Positions 16,197 to 24,106 of a stretch of DNA of 35,677 bases are shown here, one piece after another. Every line of letters begins with the position of its first letter. The first letter of the stretch is position 1. The translations under genes were made by a program, and so were the position numbers. Source of the DNA: Nitrosopumilaceae archaeon AB1(1) (GTDB taxonomy: Archaea; Thermoproteota; Nitrososphaeria; Nitrososphaerales; Nitrosopumilaceae). The stretch is from the NCBI GenBank assembly GCA_033471095.1, contig CP136752.1, positions 777,939 to 813,615 on the forward strand, given 5' to 3'. Under the pieces are notes generated by a model. That model saw only the letters and a list, made by a program, of their open reading frames with translations. It did no database searches and was not told the DNA's origin.

Positions 16197-16919
16197 ATGC
16201 CTGAAATTACAGAACCCAGACACATTGAACCGCACATGTCCGAGTCTAGTAGTATTAGGGATTTTGTATTTGGATTCGGTGATGGAATTAATACCTCACT
16301 TGGAATTGCAGCTGGCGTAGGTGGTGCAAATGTATCTTCGGATATAGTTGTTCTTGCATGTCTTGTAGGAATGTTTACTGGAGCCAAGGCGATGGCAGTT
16401 CAAAATTATCTTGCAGTAAAATCACAGCGAGAATTACTCCAATCCGAGATAAAACGTGAAATGTGGGAAATTGAAAATAAACCTGATATTGAACGTAAAG
16501 AAATTGTAGATATCTATAAAGCAAAAGGTTTTTCTGGTAATGATTTGGATATGATTGTAAATAAAATCACATCTGATAAAAAAGTCTGGCTTGATACAAT
16601 GCTTGCAGAAGAGTTGCATCTTAATTTAGATATTATAGGTAGTCCTATCAAAAGTGCTATTCGTATGTTTGTATCTTTTCTCGTTGGTGGTATATTACCA
16701 ATAATACCTTTCTTTTTTGGTACAGGTCTATCTCCACTTTTAATAGCTGTTGGCATTAGTCTATCTGTATCTTTCTTTGTTGGAGCTGTCAAGTCTAAAA
16801 TAACAAAGACTAGTATACTCAAAGGCGGAATTGAGATGGCCGGTCTTGGTACTGGTATTGCGTTAATTGGATTTGGTATTGGAACCGAACTGACAAATCT
16901 AGGTATAGTATCAATCTGA
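16197..16919 (+). CDS. VIT1/CCC1-family iron or manganese transporter
   Basis: 240 aa. The first membrane helix carries the family signature IRDFVFGFGDGINTSLGIAAGVGGA. A second helix is followed by a charged cytosolic stretch rich in Glu (about residues 70-135, including ERKEIVDIYKAKGFSG) that matches the metal-binding domain of plant and fungal vacuolar iron transporters. Three more hydrophobic helices complete the five-helix pattern. In archaea it should move Fe2+ or Mn2+ across the cytoplasmic membrane, probably outward for detoxification. ATG 16197 is used, with TATA-like DNA at 16165-16175. Its end overlaps larB tail to tail by 9 bp. Confidence 0.87.
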   Translation: MPEITEPRHIEPHMSESSSIRDFVFGFGDGINTSLGIAAGVGGANVSSDIVVLACLVGMFTGAKAMAVQNYLAVKSQRELLQSEIKREMWEIENKPDIERKEIVDIYKAKGFSGNDLDMIVNKITSDKKVWLDTMLAEELHLNLDIIGSPIKSAIRMFVSFLVGGILPIIPFFFGTGLSPLLIAVGISLSVSFFVGAVKSKITKTSILKGGIEMAGLGTGIALIGFGIGTELTNLGIVSI

Positions 16920-17675
16920 TTTCTTTGCAATTTGTGATGCAATAGCACCTGCGCCTATACCATTATCAATATTTACAACCGCAAGCCCAAGGGCACAGCT
17001 CTGTAACATTGATGCAAGAGCTGCCACACCCTTCTCTCCATACCCGTATCCTACTGATGCAGGTACACCGATCACCGGAACACTAGATAGTGTTGATACT
17101 ACTGTGGCTAAGGCCCCTTCCATACCTGCTATGACTATTATACACTTTACGTTATTCGATATCATCTCTTTTAGTACTGGAAATATTCGCTGTAGACCTG
17201 CAACTCCCACATCATAATTACAAATGCATTTGCATTTCATTGCTGTACACATTAATCTTGCCTCCTCTCCAATACCAATATCTGATGTACCTGCTGTAAT
17301 TATTCCAACAGTACCTACAAACCGTTTTGATTTTTTATTATAAATAATTATACTAGTTGTATTTTTTCCAATATCTATTTTCTTTTTATTTTTTTTTGCA
17401 TATTCAATTATTTTTGTATAATCTTTCTTTTTTAATCTAGATATGATCACGTTATCTGATTTTTCTAATACTTTGATCACGATTTTTTTAATTTCATCAT
17501 ATTTTTTATTCTCTGCAAATATTACTTCTGGAATTCCTCTGCGTCTACTACGTCCAATATCAACTTGCGCTATATTTTCAATTTTCTGTAAGGCATAAAG
17601 ATCAAGTAATTTTTTAGCATGTGTAATGGTAATCTGTTTTTTTTGGATAGACTCTAAAATCTCTTGTAATTCCAT
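16911..17675 (-). CDS. larB: Nickel-pincer cofactor biosynthesis protein LarB
   Basis: 254 aa. LarB carboxylates and hydrolyses nicotinic acid adenine dinucleotide, the first step to the nickel-pincer nucleotide (NPN). The C-terminal half has the AIR-carboxylase-like core typical of LarB: VGIITAGTSDIGIGEEA, YDVGVAGLQRIFP, CIIVIAGMEGALATVVS and VPVIGVPASVGYGYGEKG. The N-terminal part, with DIGRSRRRGIPEVIFAE, also matches LarB and separates it from PurE. The gene lies 31 bp after malate dehydrogenase on the same strand. The other two biosynthesis proteins, LarC and LarE, are encoded divergently a kilobase away. Confidence 0.9.
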   Translation of the reverse strand: MELQEILESIQKKQITITHAKKLLDLYALQKIENIAQVDIGRSRRRGIPEVIFAENKKYDEIKKIVIKVLEKSDNVIISRLKKKDYTKIIEYAKKNKKKIDIGKNTTSIIIYNKKSKRFVGTVGIITAGTSDIGIGEEARLMCTAMKCKCICNYDVGVAGLQRIFPVLKEMISNNVKCIIVIAGMEGALATVVSTLSSVPVIGVPASVGYGYGEKGVAALASMLQSCALGLAVVNIDNGIGAGAIASQIAKKSD

Positions 17676-17706
17676 ACATTGTTGTTAATCTTTATTTGAT
17701 AAATAT

Positions 17707-18621
17707 CTAAAGGTCTATGCCATTAAGTGATTTCTTTACATTCTCTACTGCCGCATTCATAATACCTTTCTCTTCCTCGTTTAAATTCAGTGTTATGATC
17801 TTCTCAATACCATTTCTTCCAATCACCGCTGGCACTCCGACACAGACATCAGAATACCCATACTCTCCATTAAGATATGCTGATACTGGTATTACTCGTT
17901 TTTTGTCATGTATGATGGCCTCAATCATTGCAGATATTGCATTTCCGGGTGCATGTACTGTCACTCCTTTCAACTCGATGATCTTCGCTGCCACATTTTT
18001 TGTATCCTGAATAATTTGTTTCTGTTTGTCATCTGCAATGAGATCTTGTAGTGGTATCCCCGCTACCGTTGCAAATCTAATTAGTGGAAGCATATTCTCA
18101 CCGTGCTCTCCAATTACTAGTGCCTCTATCACACCCCTAGAATAATTCGTAGATTCATGAATGAATTGCTTGAATCTAGACAAGTCTAGCATGCCACCCA
18201 TTCCAAACACTCTACTTTTATCAAAACCTGATGTCTTGTAGGTAATGTGTGTGATAGGATCTAGTGGATTTGTAACTGGAATTATTATAGAATCACTAGC
18301 ATATTTTTTTATATTAATTGTGATATCTTTTACTATTCCTGCATTAATTTTTAACAAATCCATTCTAGTCATTCCAGGCTTTCTTCCAGATCCTGCAACT
18401 ATTACAACAACATCTGAACCTTTCATATCTTCATAATTATTTGATCCTTTAACGTTACAATCTATGCCATACTCAGATAGCATATGATTAATATCCATTG
18501 CCTCACCCTGTGGTAGTCCCTTTGCAATATCTAAAAGTAAAATCTCTTTATCTAGTTTTTTTAACGCACAAAACATGGCAGCATCTCCGCCCACTTTTCC
18601 ACTACCTATGATAGTTATCAT
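17707..18621 (-). CDS. mdh: Malate dehydrogenase (NAD-dependent, LDH-like fold)
   Basis: 304 aa. Nucleotide-binding motif GSGKVGG (residues 6-12), then Asp31 at the end of the second strand, which favours NAD over NADP. The substrate loop [13 protein letters not shown] has Arg80, the residue that marks malate rather than lactate dehydrogenases, and Arg86. LDLSRF has the conserved Asp-Arg pair, and the catalytic His is H173 in [10 protein letters not shown]. It interconverts malate and oxaloacetate in central metabolism. It is first in a probable operon with larB. A TTTAATTATT box (18650-18641) lies about 25 nt before the ATG. Confidence 0.93.
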   Translation of the reverse strand: MITIIGSGKVGGDAAMFCALKKLDKEILLLDIAKGLPQGEAMDINHMLSEYGIDCNVKGSNNYEDMKGSDVVVIVAGSGRKPGMTRMDLLKINAGIVKDITINIKKYASDSIIIPVTNPLDPITHITYKTSGFDKSRVFGMGGMLDLSRFKQFIHESTNYSRGVIEALVIGEHGENMLPLIRFATVAGIPLQDLIADDKQKQIIQDTKNVAAKIIELKGVTVHAPGNAISAMIEAIIHDKKRVIPVSAYLNGEYGYSDVCVGVPAVIGRNGIEKIITLNLNEEEKGIMNAAVENVKKSLNGIDL

Positions 18622-18640
18622 ACAAATATACTTGATACTG

Positions 18641-18720
18641 AATAATTAAATCTAATGTAATGAAATTACTAATGAAATTACTAATGAAATACACTTTGAA
18701 TCGATTATAACTTATATGTA
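18641..18720. promoter_or_regulatory. Divergent promoter region of mdh-larB and larC-larE-nifS
   Basis: A minus-strand TATA box (18650-18641) serves mdh and a plus-strand box, CTTATATGTA (18711-18720), serves larC; each is about 25 nt from its start codon. A 12-bp repeat sits between them and could let one regulator control both operons. I have no direct evidence for such a regulator. Confidence 0.5.
18659..18690 (+). repeat. 12-bp tandem repeat between divergent promoters
   Basis: AATGAAATTACT occurs twice in full and once in part (first 8 bases), without mismatch, in the 118-bp gap between mdh and larC. Such direct repeats between divergent TATA boxes resemble operator arrays, but replication slippage alone could also make them. 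Confidence 0.8.
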
Positions 18721-18739
18721 TTTTTAAATTATTCTACAC

Positions 18740-19939
18740 ATGGTTCTTGTAATTGATGCTCAAATTGCAGGCATATCCGGCGATATGTTGCTATGCTCTC
18801 TTGTACACTTGGGGGCTGATTCATCTAAGATTATTCATGGTGTTAAACACGCTGTCACCTTTTTGCCAAATTCTTCTATTAATGATATCGAATTCGTCAA
18901 AGTGAATAAAGGAGGAATTCAAGCAACTAGTTTAAAATTAGATATTACTAATGATACAGATTCACGTAGCGGAAAGGATATGATTACTTGTATTACACAG
19001 GCAATTGAATCTCTACAACTCTCTGATTCTGCAAAACAATTTACTAAATCTTGTATTATTCATCTAATCAATGCCGAATCTAAAATACATGGCGTCTCAC
19101 CTGATTCTGTTCATCTTCATGAGGCCTCTAGCATTGATACTATTGTAGATATTGTAGGATGTGCCATTGCACTTGATGATTTAGGTATATTTGGAGATGT
19201 CGTGATATCAACACCTGTAGCTGTGGGTGGAAAATCTGTTACTTTTTCACATGGAGTAATGTCTAATCCTGCTAGTGCAATTCTTGAAATTTTTTCTCAA
19301 ACCTCTACAAATATTGTGGGCGGTCCTGTAGATGTGGAACTGACTACTCCTACAGGTGCTGCACTGCTTGTAAATCTTGCAACTCTTCATCAAAAATTTT
19401 ATCCCACAATGAATGTAGATACCGTTGGATATGGAGCAGGCTCTCGTGATTTAGATGGAGTATCTAATGTACTGAAACTTGTTCGTGGAAACATTACTGA
19501 TAATCATGATTCTATCAATATTCTTGAAACTAATCTTGATGATGTATCTGGTGAATTGCTGGGTCATCTGATTGATACCCTCATGAGTAATGGGGCAGTA
19601 GATGTTACCATTGCCGCAGGAATTACGAAAAAAAGTAGACCCACACACTTGGTGACTGTTTTGTGTATGCCATCGAACACTGAGAAACTTTTAGAACTAC
19701 TGCTCTCTGAGACTCGTACACTAGGTGTACGTGTTAAATCCTCTGAAAGATTTGTGCATCTGCGTGATGTACAGTCAGTTGATGTAATAATTAATGGTGA
19801 AACATTTACAATACAATGCAAAGTATTTGACGGTCATATGAAACCAGAATTTGATGATGTTGCAAAGATTGCTAAAAAATTAAACATGCCACTAATAGAT
19901 ATTAATGAAATGATTCTCACACAACTTGGAAATAAATAA
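18740..19939 (+). CDS. larC: Nickel-pincer cofactor biosynthesis protein LarC
   Basis: 399 aa. LarC inserts nickel into the pincer nucleotide using CTP (cyclometallase). The N-terminus DAQIAGISGDMLLCSLVHLGA matches the LarC/DUF111 opening. Further family segments are VHLHEASSIDTIVDIVG, GPVDVELTTPTGAALLVNLA and LETNLDDVSGELLGHLIDTL. In some bacteria LarC is made by ribosomal frameshifting between two reading frames; here one frame covers both halves. The stop is directly followed by the larE ATG. A TATA box at 18711-18720 sets a leaderless start. Confidence 0.92.
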   Translation: MVLVIDAQIAGISGDMLLCSLVHLGADSSKIIHGVKHAVTFLPNSSINDIEFVKVNKGGIQATSLKLDITNDTDSRSGKDMITCITQAIESLQLSDSAKQFTKSCIIHLINAESKIHGVSPDSVHLHEASSIDTIVDIVGCAIALDDLGIFGDVVISTPVAVGGKSVTFSHGVMSNPASAILEIFSQTSTNIVGGPVDVELTTPTGAALLVNLATLHQKFYPTMNVDTVGYGAGSRDLDGVSNVLKLVRGNITDNHDSINILETNLDDVSGELLGHLIDTLMSNGAVDVTIAAGITKKSRPTHLVTVLCMPSNTEKLLELLLSETRTLGVRVKSSERFVHLRDVQSVDVIINGETFTIQCKVFDGHMKPEFDDVAKIAKKLNMPLIDINEMILTQLGNK

Positions 19940-20731
19940 ATGACAAAACTAAATGTCCTTACAAGTTGGTTTAAAGACAAAAATTCCTGCATGGTGTCTC
20001 TATCTGGAGGTGTGGATAGTGCTTTGGTCGCATACGCGGCCCACACTACTCTTGGGAATAATTCCATAGCTGTTACTGCTGATTATAAAACACTCTCACA
20101 AGAAGAGCTGAAATCTTCAAAAAGAATCTGTAAAGAGATTGGAATTAAACAAATTATTATAGAGTATGATGAATTAGAAAACGAAAATTTTGTAATTAAT
20201 GATAATACTCGTTGTTTTCATTGTAGAACTGAACTTGCTACACATTTACGTACTGTTGCAGACGAAAATCATATTGATGTGATTGTAGATGGCACTAATG
20301 TAGACGATATGCAAGAGTATCGTCCAGGAATTGCTGCCATGAAAGATGGTTTGATTCAGAGTCCACTACTTGACACTGGTTTTACAAAAAAAGATGTACG
20401 AACAACTGCCAAACAAGTTGGATTATCTATTCATGATAGACCATCAAACTCGTGTCTTGCATCACGAATTCCGTGGGGTCAGAGAATTAATAATGAACAA
20501 TTGTTACGTATTGATCTTGGCGAGACTATGATTAAACAAGTTGTTCAGGTAAAGCAATTACGTGTACGTGATCTTGGTGGTAACGCACGAATAGATATGG
20601 ATTTTGATGATCTATGTCTACTAAGTGATGCTAAAAAAAATATTATATCGACTAAACTGAAGATGCTTGGGTTCAAAACAGTCTCTTTTAATTCTAAAGG
20701 GTACAGTACTGGAAATGTAAATGTGGTTTAG
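19940..20731 (+). CDS. larE: Pyridinium dicarboxylate sulfurtransferase LarE
   Basis: 263 aa. LarE adenylates the pyridine dicarboxylate made by LarB and adds sulfur to both carboxylates. The PP-loop ATP site is SGGVDS (residues 22-27). The conserved RCFHC gives Cys92 and Cys95. Cys172 in PSNSCLASRIP corresponds to the Cys that donates its own sulfur in Lactiplantibacillus LarE, or holds an iron-sulfur cluster in other LarE forms. VDGTNVDDMQEYRPG is a further family match. It sits between larC and a cysteine desulfurase with gaps of 0 and 2 bp, which suggests sulfur delivery by the downstream enzyme. Confidence 0.93.
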   Translation: MTKLNVLTSWFKDKNSCMVSLSGGVDSALVAYAAHTTLGNNSIAVTADYKTLSQEELKSSKRICKEIGIKQIIIEYDELENENFVINDNTRCFHCRTELATHLRTVADENHIDVIVDGTNVDDMQEYRPGIAAMKDGLIQSPLLDTGFTKKDVRTTAKQVGLSIHDRPSNSCLASRIPWGQRINNEQLLRIDLGETMIKQVVQVKQLRVRDLGGNARIDMDFDDLCLLSDAKKNIISTKLKMLGFKTVSFNSKGYSTGNVNVV

Positions 20732-20733
20732 AA

Positions 20734-21888
20734 ATGATTTACCTAGATAACGCCGCATCTACAGCTATTCATCCTGATGTACTTGACGCGATGCGACCAT
20801 ACTTTACACAAGAGTATGGAAATCCATCTTCAATTCATAGATCTGGTCGTGTATCGAGAAGAGCAATATTTGATGCGCGTGAACAAATTTCAAAATTAAT
20901 AGGTTCAACCCATGACGAAATTTTATTCACTTCTGGTGGCACAGAATCCAACAATATGGTATTCAATATTGTTTCTGGGGGTAAAAAGAGACATGTTGTT
21001 ACAAGTAGTATCGAGCATGAATCTGTTTTACAACCTTGTAAAAAACTCGAATCTATTGGTTTTGATGTTACATATCTGCCTGTAGATGAATACGGAATTA
21101 TTAACACAGAGATGATACATGATGCCATACGTGATGATACGTGTCTTGTGAGTGTAATGTTTGCAAATAATGAAGTTGGAACCGTACAAAATATTAGAGA
21201 TATTGGAAAATTATGTAAAAGATATAATGTATCATTTCACACTGATGCTACACAAGCTCTTGGGAAAATCCCAATAGATGTACATGATTTATGTATTAAT
21301 TTAATGTCAATATCTTCACACAAAATTCACGGTCCCAAAGGCGTTGGCGCGTTGTATGTACAAAATGATCTAGAAATTTTACCATTAATTTTAGGTGGTG
21401 GTCAAGAAAATGGTATGCGCTCTGGTACAGAAAATGTATCAGGTATAGTCGGTTTTGGAACTGCCTGTAAAATTGCTATGGAAAATATGTCAAAAAATAT
21501 ACAAGCAATGATGTCTATGCGCAATAAATTAAATGATAAAATTCAAAGCACACTAAAACACATAGAGTATAACGGTCATCCTACACAACGACTCCCAAAC
21601 AATTCTCATTTTACATTTTTAGGATTAAATGGTGAAGATTTTATTGTCAAATTAGATGAAAATCATATATCTGCATCTACTGGCTCTGCATGTTCTTTGA
21701 TATCTCAACAAGAATCTCATGTTTTAAAAGCTATGAATTTATCATATGAACAGATCTTAGGTTCATTACGTCTGACAGTGAGTTCTTTGAATACACTTGA
21801 GGAGATGGAAAAAGCATCTGATATACTAATTAGTACTGTAAATGATCTACGACGTGTATCGCCATATCGTGAAAAATATGGATTTTAA
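20734..21888 (+). CDS. Cysteine desulfurase (NifS/IscS family)
   Basis: 384 aa PLP enzyme that takes sulfur from cysteine. Opening MIYLDNAASTAIHPDVLDAM; FTSGGTESNNM binds PLP; HTDATQALGK; the Schiff-base Lys is in SSHKIHGPKG (about residue 197); the catalytic persulfide Cys is in ASTGSACSLISQ (about residue 319). The tail HVLKAMNLS...LGSLRLTVS is typical. Genes of this family usually feed iron-sulfur assembly. Its place 2 bp after larE makes delivery of sulfur to LarE, or building of a LarE cluster, an attractive extra role. No scaffold gene is adjacent. The end overlaps a PEFG gene tail to tail by 4 bp. Confidence 0.92.
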   Translation: MIYLDNAASTAIHPDVLDAMRPYFTQEYGNPSSIHRSGRVSRRAIFDAREQISKLIGSTHDEILFTSGGTESNNMVFNIVSGGKKRHVVTSSIEHESVLQPCKKLESIGFDVTYLPVDEYGIINTEMIHDAIRDDTCLVSVMFANNEVGTVQNIRDIGKLCKRYNVSFHTDATQALGKIPIDVHDLCINLMSISSHKIHGPKGVGALYVQNDLEILPLILGGGQENGMRSGTENVSGIVGFGTACKIAMENMSKNIQAMMSMRNKLNDKIQSTLKHIEYNGHPTQRLPNNSHFTFLGLNGEDFIVKLDENHISASTGSACSLISQQESHVLKAMNLSYEQILGSLRLTVSSLNTLEEMEKASDILISTVNDLRRVSPYREKYGF

Positions 21889-22670
21889 ATTATTTTTGTA
21901 CGATTAACAACTATTATGCTAGCGATTATCAGCTCCAACAAAACCATTATGCTAGTTGCACCAAATTCTGGTATGACGTATGTACCGATTATTTGTACAC
22001 GCTGTGATTCATCCGTGAATGGAATTATTAATGTGCGATCAGTATCTGTTGACGCTTTCTCTTCTACGTCAACTTGAAATCCGTCTACTAGTACAATATA
22101 TGGAATAGTTTTACCTGTGTGATCTTGTGACATCATTGCACTATTTGGAATAGAAACTTCCAACACTCCTTTCTTCTCTGCATTTATGTAAATGTCTAAA
22201 GATAACTCATCGAATAGTATCTTTGCATCAGTAATGGTTCCTCCATTAATGGTATACTCTAGATCAAATGTTCCTGAATTTCCCGCTGCAACTTCTTTTA
22301 TTCCCAACACATCTTTCATAACTTGTGCCTCTATTATCAAAAATTGTATTGCAGTTTTACTCTTACCATAACTTGACTGAATAGTAAATGGGGTACTTGT
22401 ATCCCAGTTATCTGCTTGTTTGATCTGTATTGTAAAACTTCCATCCTTTGCAGGTATTTCTTGCCAAATTTGTAACAGAGATTCACCCTGATCTAACAAC
22501 TTTGTCAGAATTGGCGTACCTGAAATAAATGGTTGCACCTTGCCTACCAGTGTTATAAATTCCCCTTTTTCATAAATGGGTTTGTCTGTCTGTATGTCTA
22601 TGCTAGATTGTGCAAAAGCAGACGATGTTCCAAATCCTACTATTATAATTAATAAAATTGTTAATCTCAT
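21885..22670 (-). CDS. Secreted PEFG-CTERM surface protein
   Basis: 261 aa. Signal peptide MRLTILLIIIVGFGTSSAFA, then QSSIDIQTDKPIYEKGEFIT, an Ig-like start shared with the paralogues at 13682-14500 and 22731-23586. A second beta domain has GVLEVSIPNSAMMSQDHTG. The C-terminus is TYVIPEFGATSIMVLLELI and a basic end: the PEFG sorting signal, with an unusual Glu inside the membrane helix. It should be exported and attached at the cell surface. No enzymatic motif is visible. Confidence 0.82.
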   Translation of the reverse strand: MRLTILLIIIVGFGTSSAFAQSSIDIQTDKPIYEKGEFITLVGKVQPFISGTPILTKLLDQGESLLQIWQEIPAKDGSFTIQIKQADNWDTSTPFTIQSSYGKSKTAIQFLIIEAQVMKDVLGIKEVAAGNSGTFDLEYTINGGTITDAKILFDELSLDIYINAEKKGVLEVSIPNSAMMSQDHTGKTIPYIVLVDGFQVDVEEKASTDTDRTLIIPFTDESQRVQIIGTYVIPEFGATSIMVLLELIIASIIVVNRTKII

Positions 22671-22730
22671 ACGTGTATTTAGAAATATTATACATTATAT
22701 CTATTTATCAAAATTTCTTTATTATATTAT

Positions 22731-23586
22731 TCATCTAATAATTTTCAATCTAGATGAAATCACAATACATCCTATTATACCAACAACTAGTATCAATGGT
22801 ATGATTGCACCGAATTCAGGAACAACTGAAGTTGCGTATATCTCTATTTTTTGTGAGTTTTTTGAGAAATCAATCTGAATTTGCGTCTCATCCAGCATAC
22901 TGTAGGCAGACTCATCACCATTAATCATCACTCCTTGTACATCTCTTAATACATCTGTATGTGGATTAATTATTAATATTCCATTATTTGTTCACTCTAT
23001 CATAATCGTAAGAATATTTTTCTCTCCATCTATGACGGCACCAGTTACTGTCCCATTACTAATATTAAATTTTATACAATATCCTGATGCTAGAAATTCA
23101 TAATCTTCACACTGAATATTTGTGTCTTTTACCACATTTCCAACTATGACATCTATTTTGTTTTTAATTTCTGGACCGTATTGTACTTTGATGGTATATA
23201 CACTATCTTTTTCCCACAATGGTCCCAAGGTTTGTATTTCTGTAGAAAAAGATTTATCTTTACTTACACTGAGTTGATTGACTGTGATTATATTTCCCTG
23301 TTGATTAGTTACAACTAGTGTTACCACTTGTCCTACTCTGATATTTTGTATCATACCTTGTATGACTATGCTGTCTCCATAACTGTACACTGATTTATCA
23401 GTATTAACTTCCAAAGGATAAACCACGAAAACCCCCTTGGCTTTGTCTCCATCAGCTGTACACTGATTTATCAGTATTAACTGTAATTGGAATATTTGAT
23501 CCTATTTGTGCAGTGCTTGCAGGTACTGATGCCACTAAAAATAACACTACTATTCCAAAAACTATACCATACAATTCTTTATTCAT
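22731..23586 (-). pseudogene. PEFG-CTERM surface protein gene with frameshift and in-frame stop
   Basis: The ATG at 23586 opens a signal peptide (MNKELYGIVFGIVVLFLVAS) and the usual start ITVNTDKSVYS, then the frame hits TGA. One base too many near 23453 (AGCTGATGG against AGTTATGG in the second copy) accounts for the shift. Removing it joins the frame to the 144-codon stretch that continues to 22995. That stretch ends in TGA (22994-22992), after which the same frame resumes as TNNGILIINPHTDVLRD and ends in SVVPEFGAIIPLILVVG plus a basic tail, the PEFG sorting signal. So signal, body and sorting tail are all present but split in three. It is either a true pseudogene or a locus with sequence errors. 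TATA-like DNA lies before the ATG. Confidence 0.75.
23373..23481 (-). repeat. Direct duplication of about 72 bp inside the broken PEFG gene
   Basis: A 26-bp sequence (23383-23408) recurs exactly at 23456-23481, and the match extends with one indel through GTCTCCAT. Both copies encode VNTDKSVYSYGD. The spacing is 73 bp; 72 bp would keep the frame, so the single extra base explains the frameshift. Confidence 0.8.
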
Positions 23587-23778
23587 GATGATTTAATTAT
23601 TTCGTATATATTTAAAAATTTAATATGTCCATATACCCAAGTACTCTCGATTATTTTTAATCCTCTGTATCGGAAATCAGATAAATAGCTAATCTGCCTT
23701 TATGGGCATATCTGTGTCGTGTATGATTGGTCATTGTGTTTTAAATTGCTAAATGTATCGTAGCCGTCTGATAAACTC

Positions 23779-23799
23779 ATGGTAAATATATATTACCAT
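23779..23799 (+). promoter_or_regulatory. TATA box of the RNA polymerase operon framed by an inverted repeat
   Basis: ATGGTAA (23779-23785) and TTACCAT (23793-23799) are perfect inverted copies around ATATATA. The enclosed TATA would place transcription start near 23813, downstream of the GTG at 23804. This rules out that longer start for rpoH and supports ATG 23840 with a leader of about 25 nt. The symmetric arms overlap the BRE side of the box and could bind a regulator. Confidence 0.55.
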
Positions 23800-23839
23800 T
23801 TCTTTGGTTCATCAATATTGTTTATTATTATTAATCACA

Positions 23840-24106
23840 ATGAAGGTGTTTTGCACGGTTAAGAAAAACCCAATAATTGTACCAGATCATGTTTATGTTC
23901 CAAAACATGAAATTCTTACTTTAGAAGAGGCAAAAGCTGTATTGAAACAGTATAATTGTAAAGCTACAGAATTACCATTAATTTATGCCAATGATCCTGC
24001 TATAGTTAGTCTTGGTGTAAGACCCGGTGATTTAATAAAAATAACGCACAAAAGCGCTACTGCTGGTCAAAGCTTGTACTATAGATATGCGGTGGAAGTT
24101 CCATGA
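23840..24106 (+). CDS. rpoH: DNA-directed RNA polymerase subunit H (Rpb5-like)
   Basis: 88 aa from ATG 23840. It matches the archaeal H subunit, the C-terminal domain of eukaryotic Rpb5: VPKHEILTLEEAKAVLKQY, then LPLIYANDPAIVSLGVRPGD, IKITHKSATAG and a YYRYAV ending. The N-terminus is slightly longer than the minimal form. It overlaps rpoB by 4 bp (ATGA) and is the first gene of the polymerase operon. Confidence 0.93.
   Translation: MKVFCTVKKNPIIVPDHVYVPKHEILTLEEAKAVLKQYNCKATELPLIYANDPAIVSLGVRPGDLIKITHKSATAGQSLYYRYAVEVP

Noticed and set aside
18659-18690. CRISPR-like repeat
   Set aside because: The unit is 12 bp with no spacers; it is a plain tandem repeat.
18740-19939. Programmed frameshift in larC as in some bacteria
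   Set aside because: The frame is continuous from N-terminal to C-terminal family motifs, so no shift is needed.
23804-23840. Longer rpoH starting at GTG 23804
   Set aside because: The expected transcription start from the TATA box at 23786-23792 is downstream of that GTG, and the added residues do not resemble subunit H.
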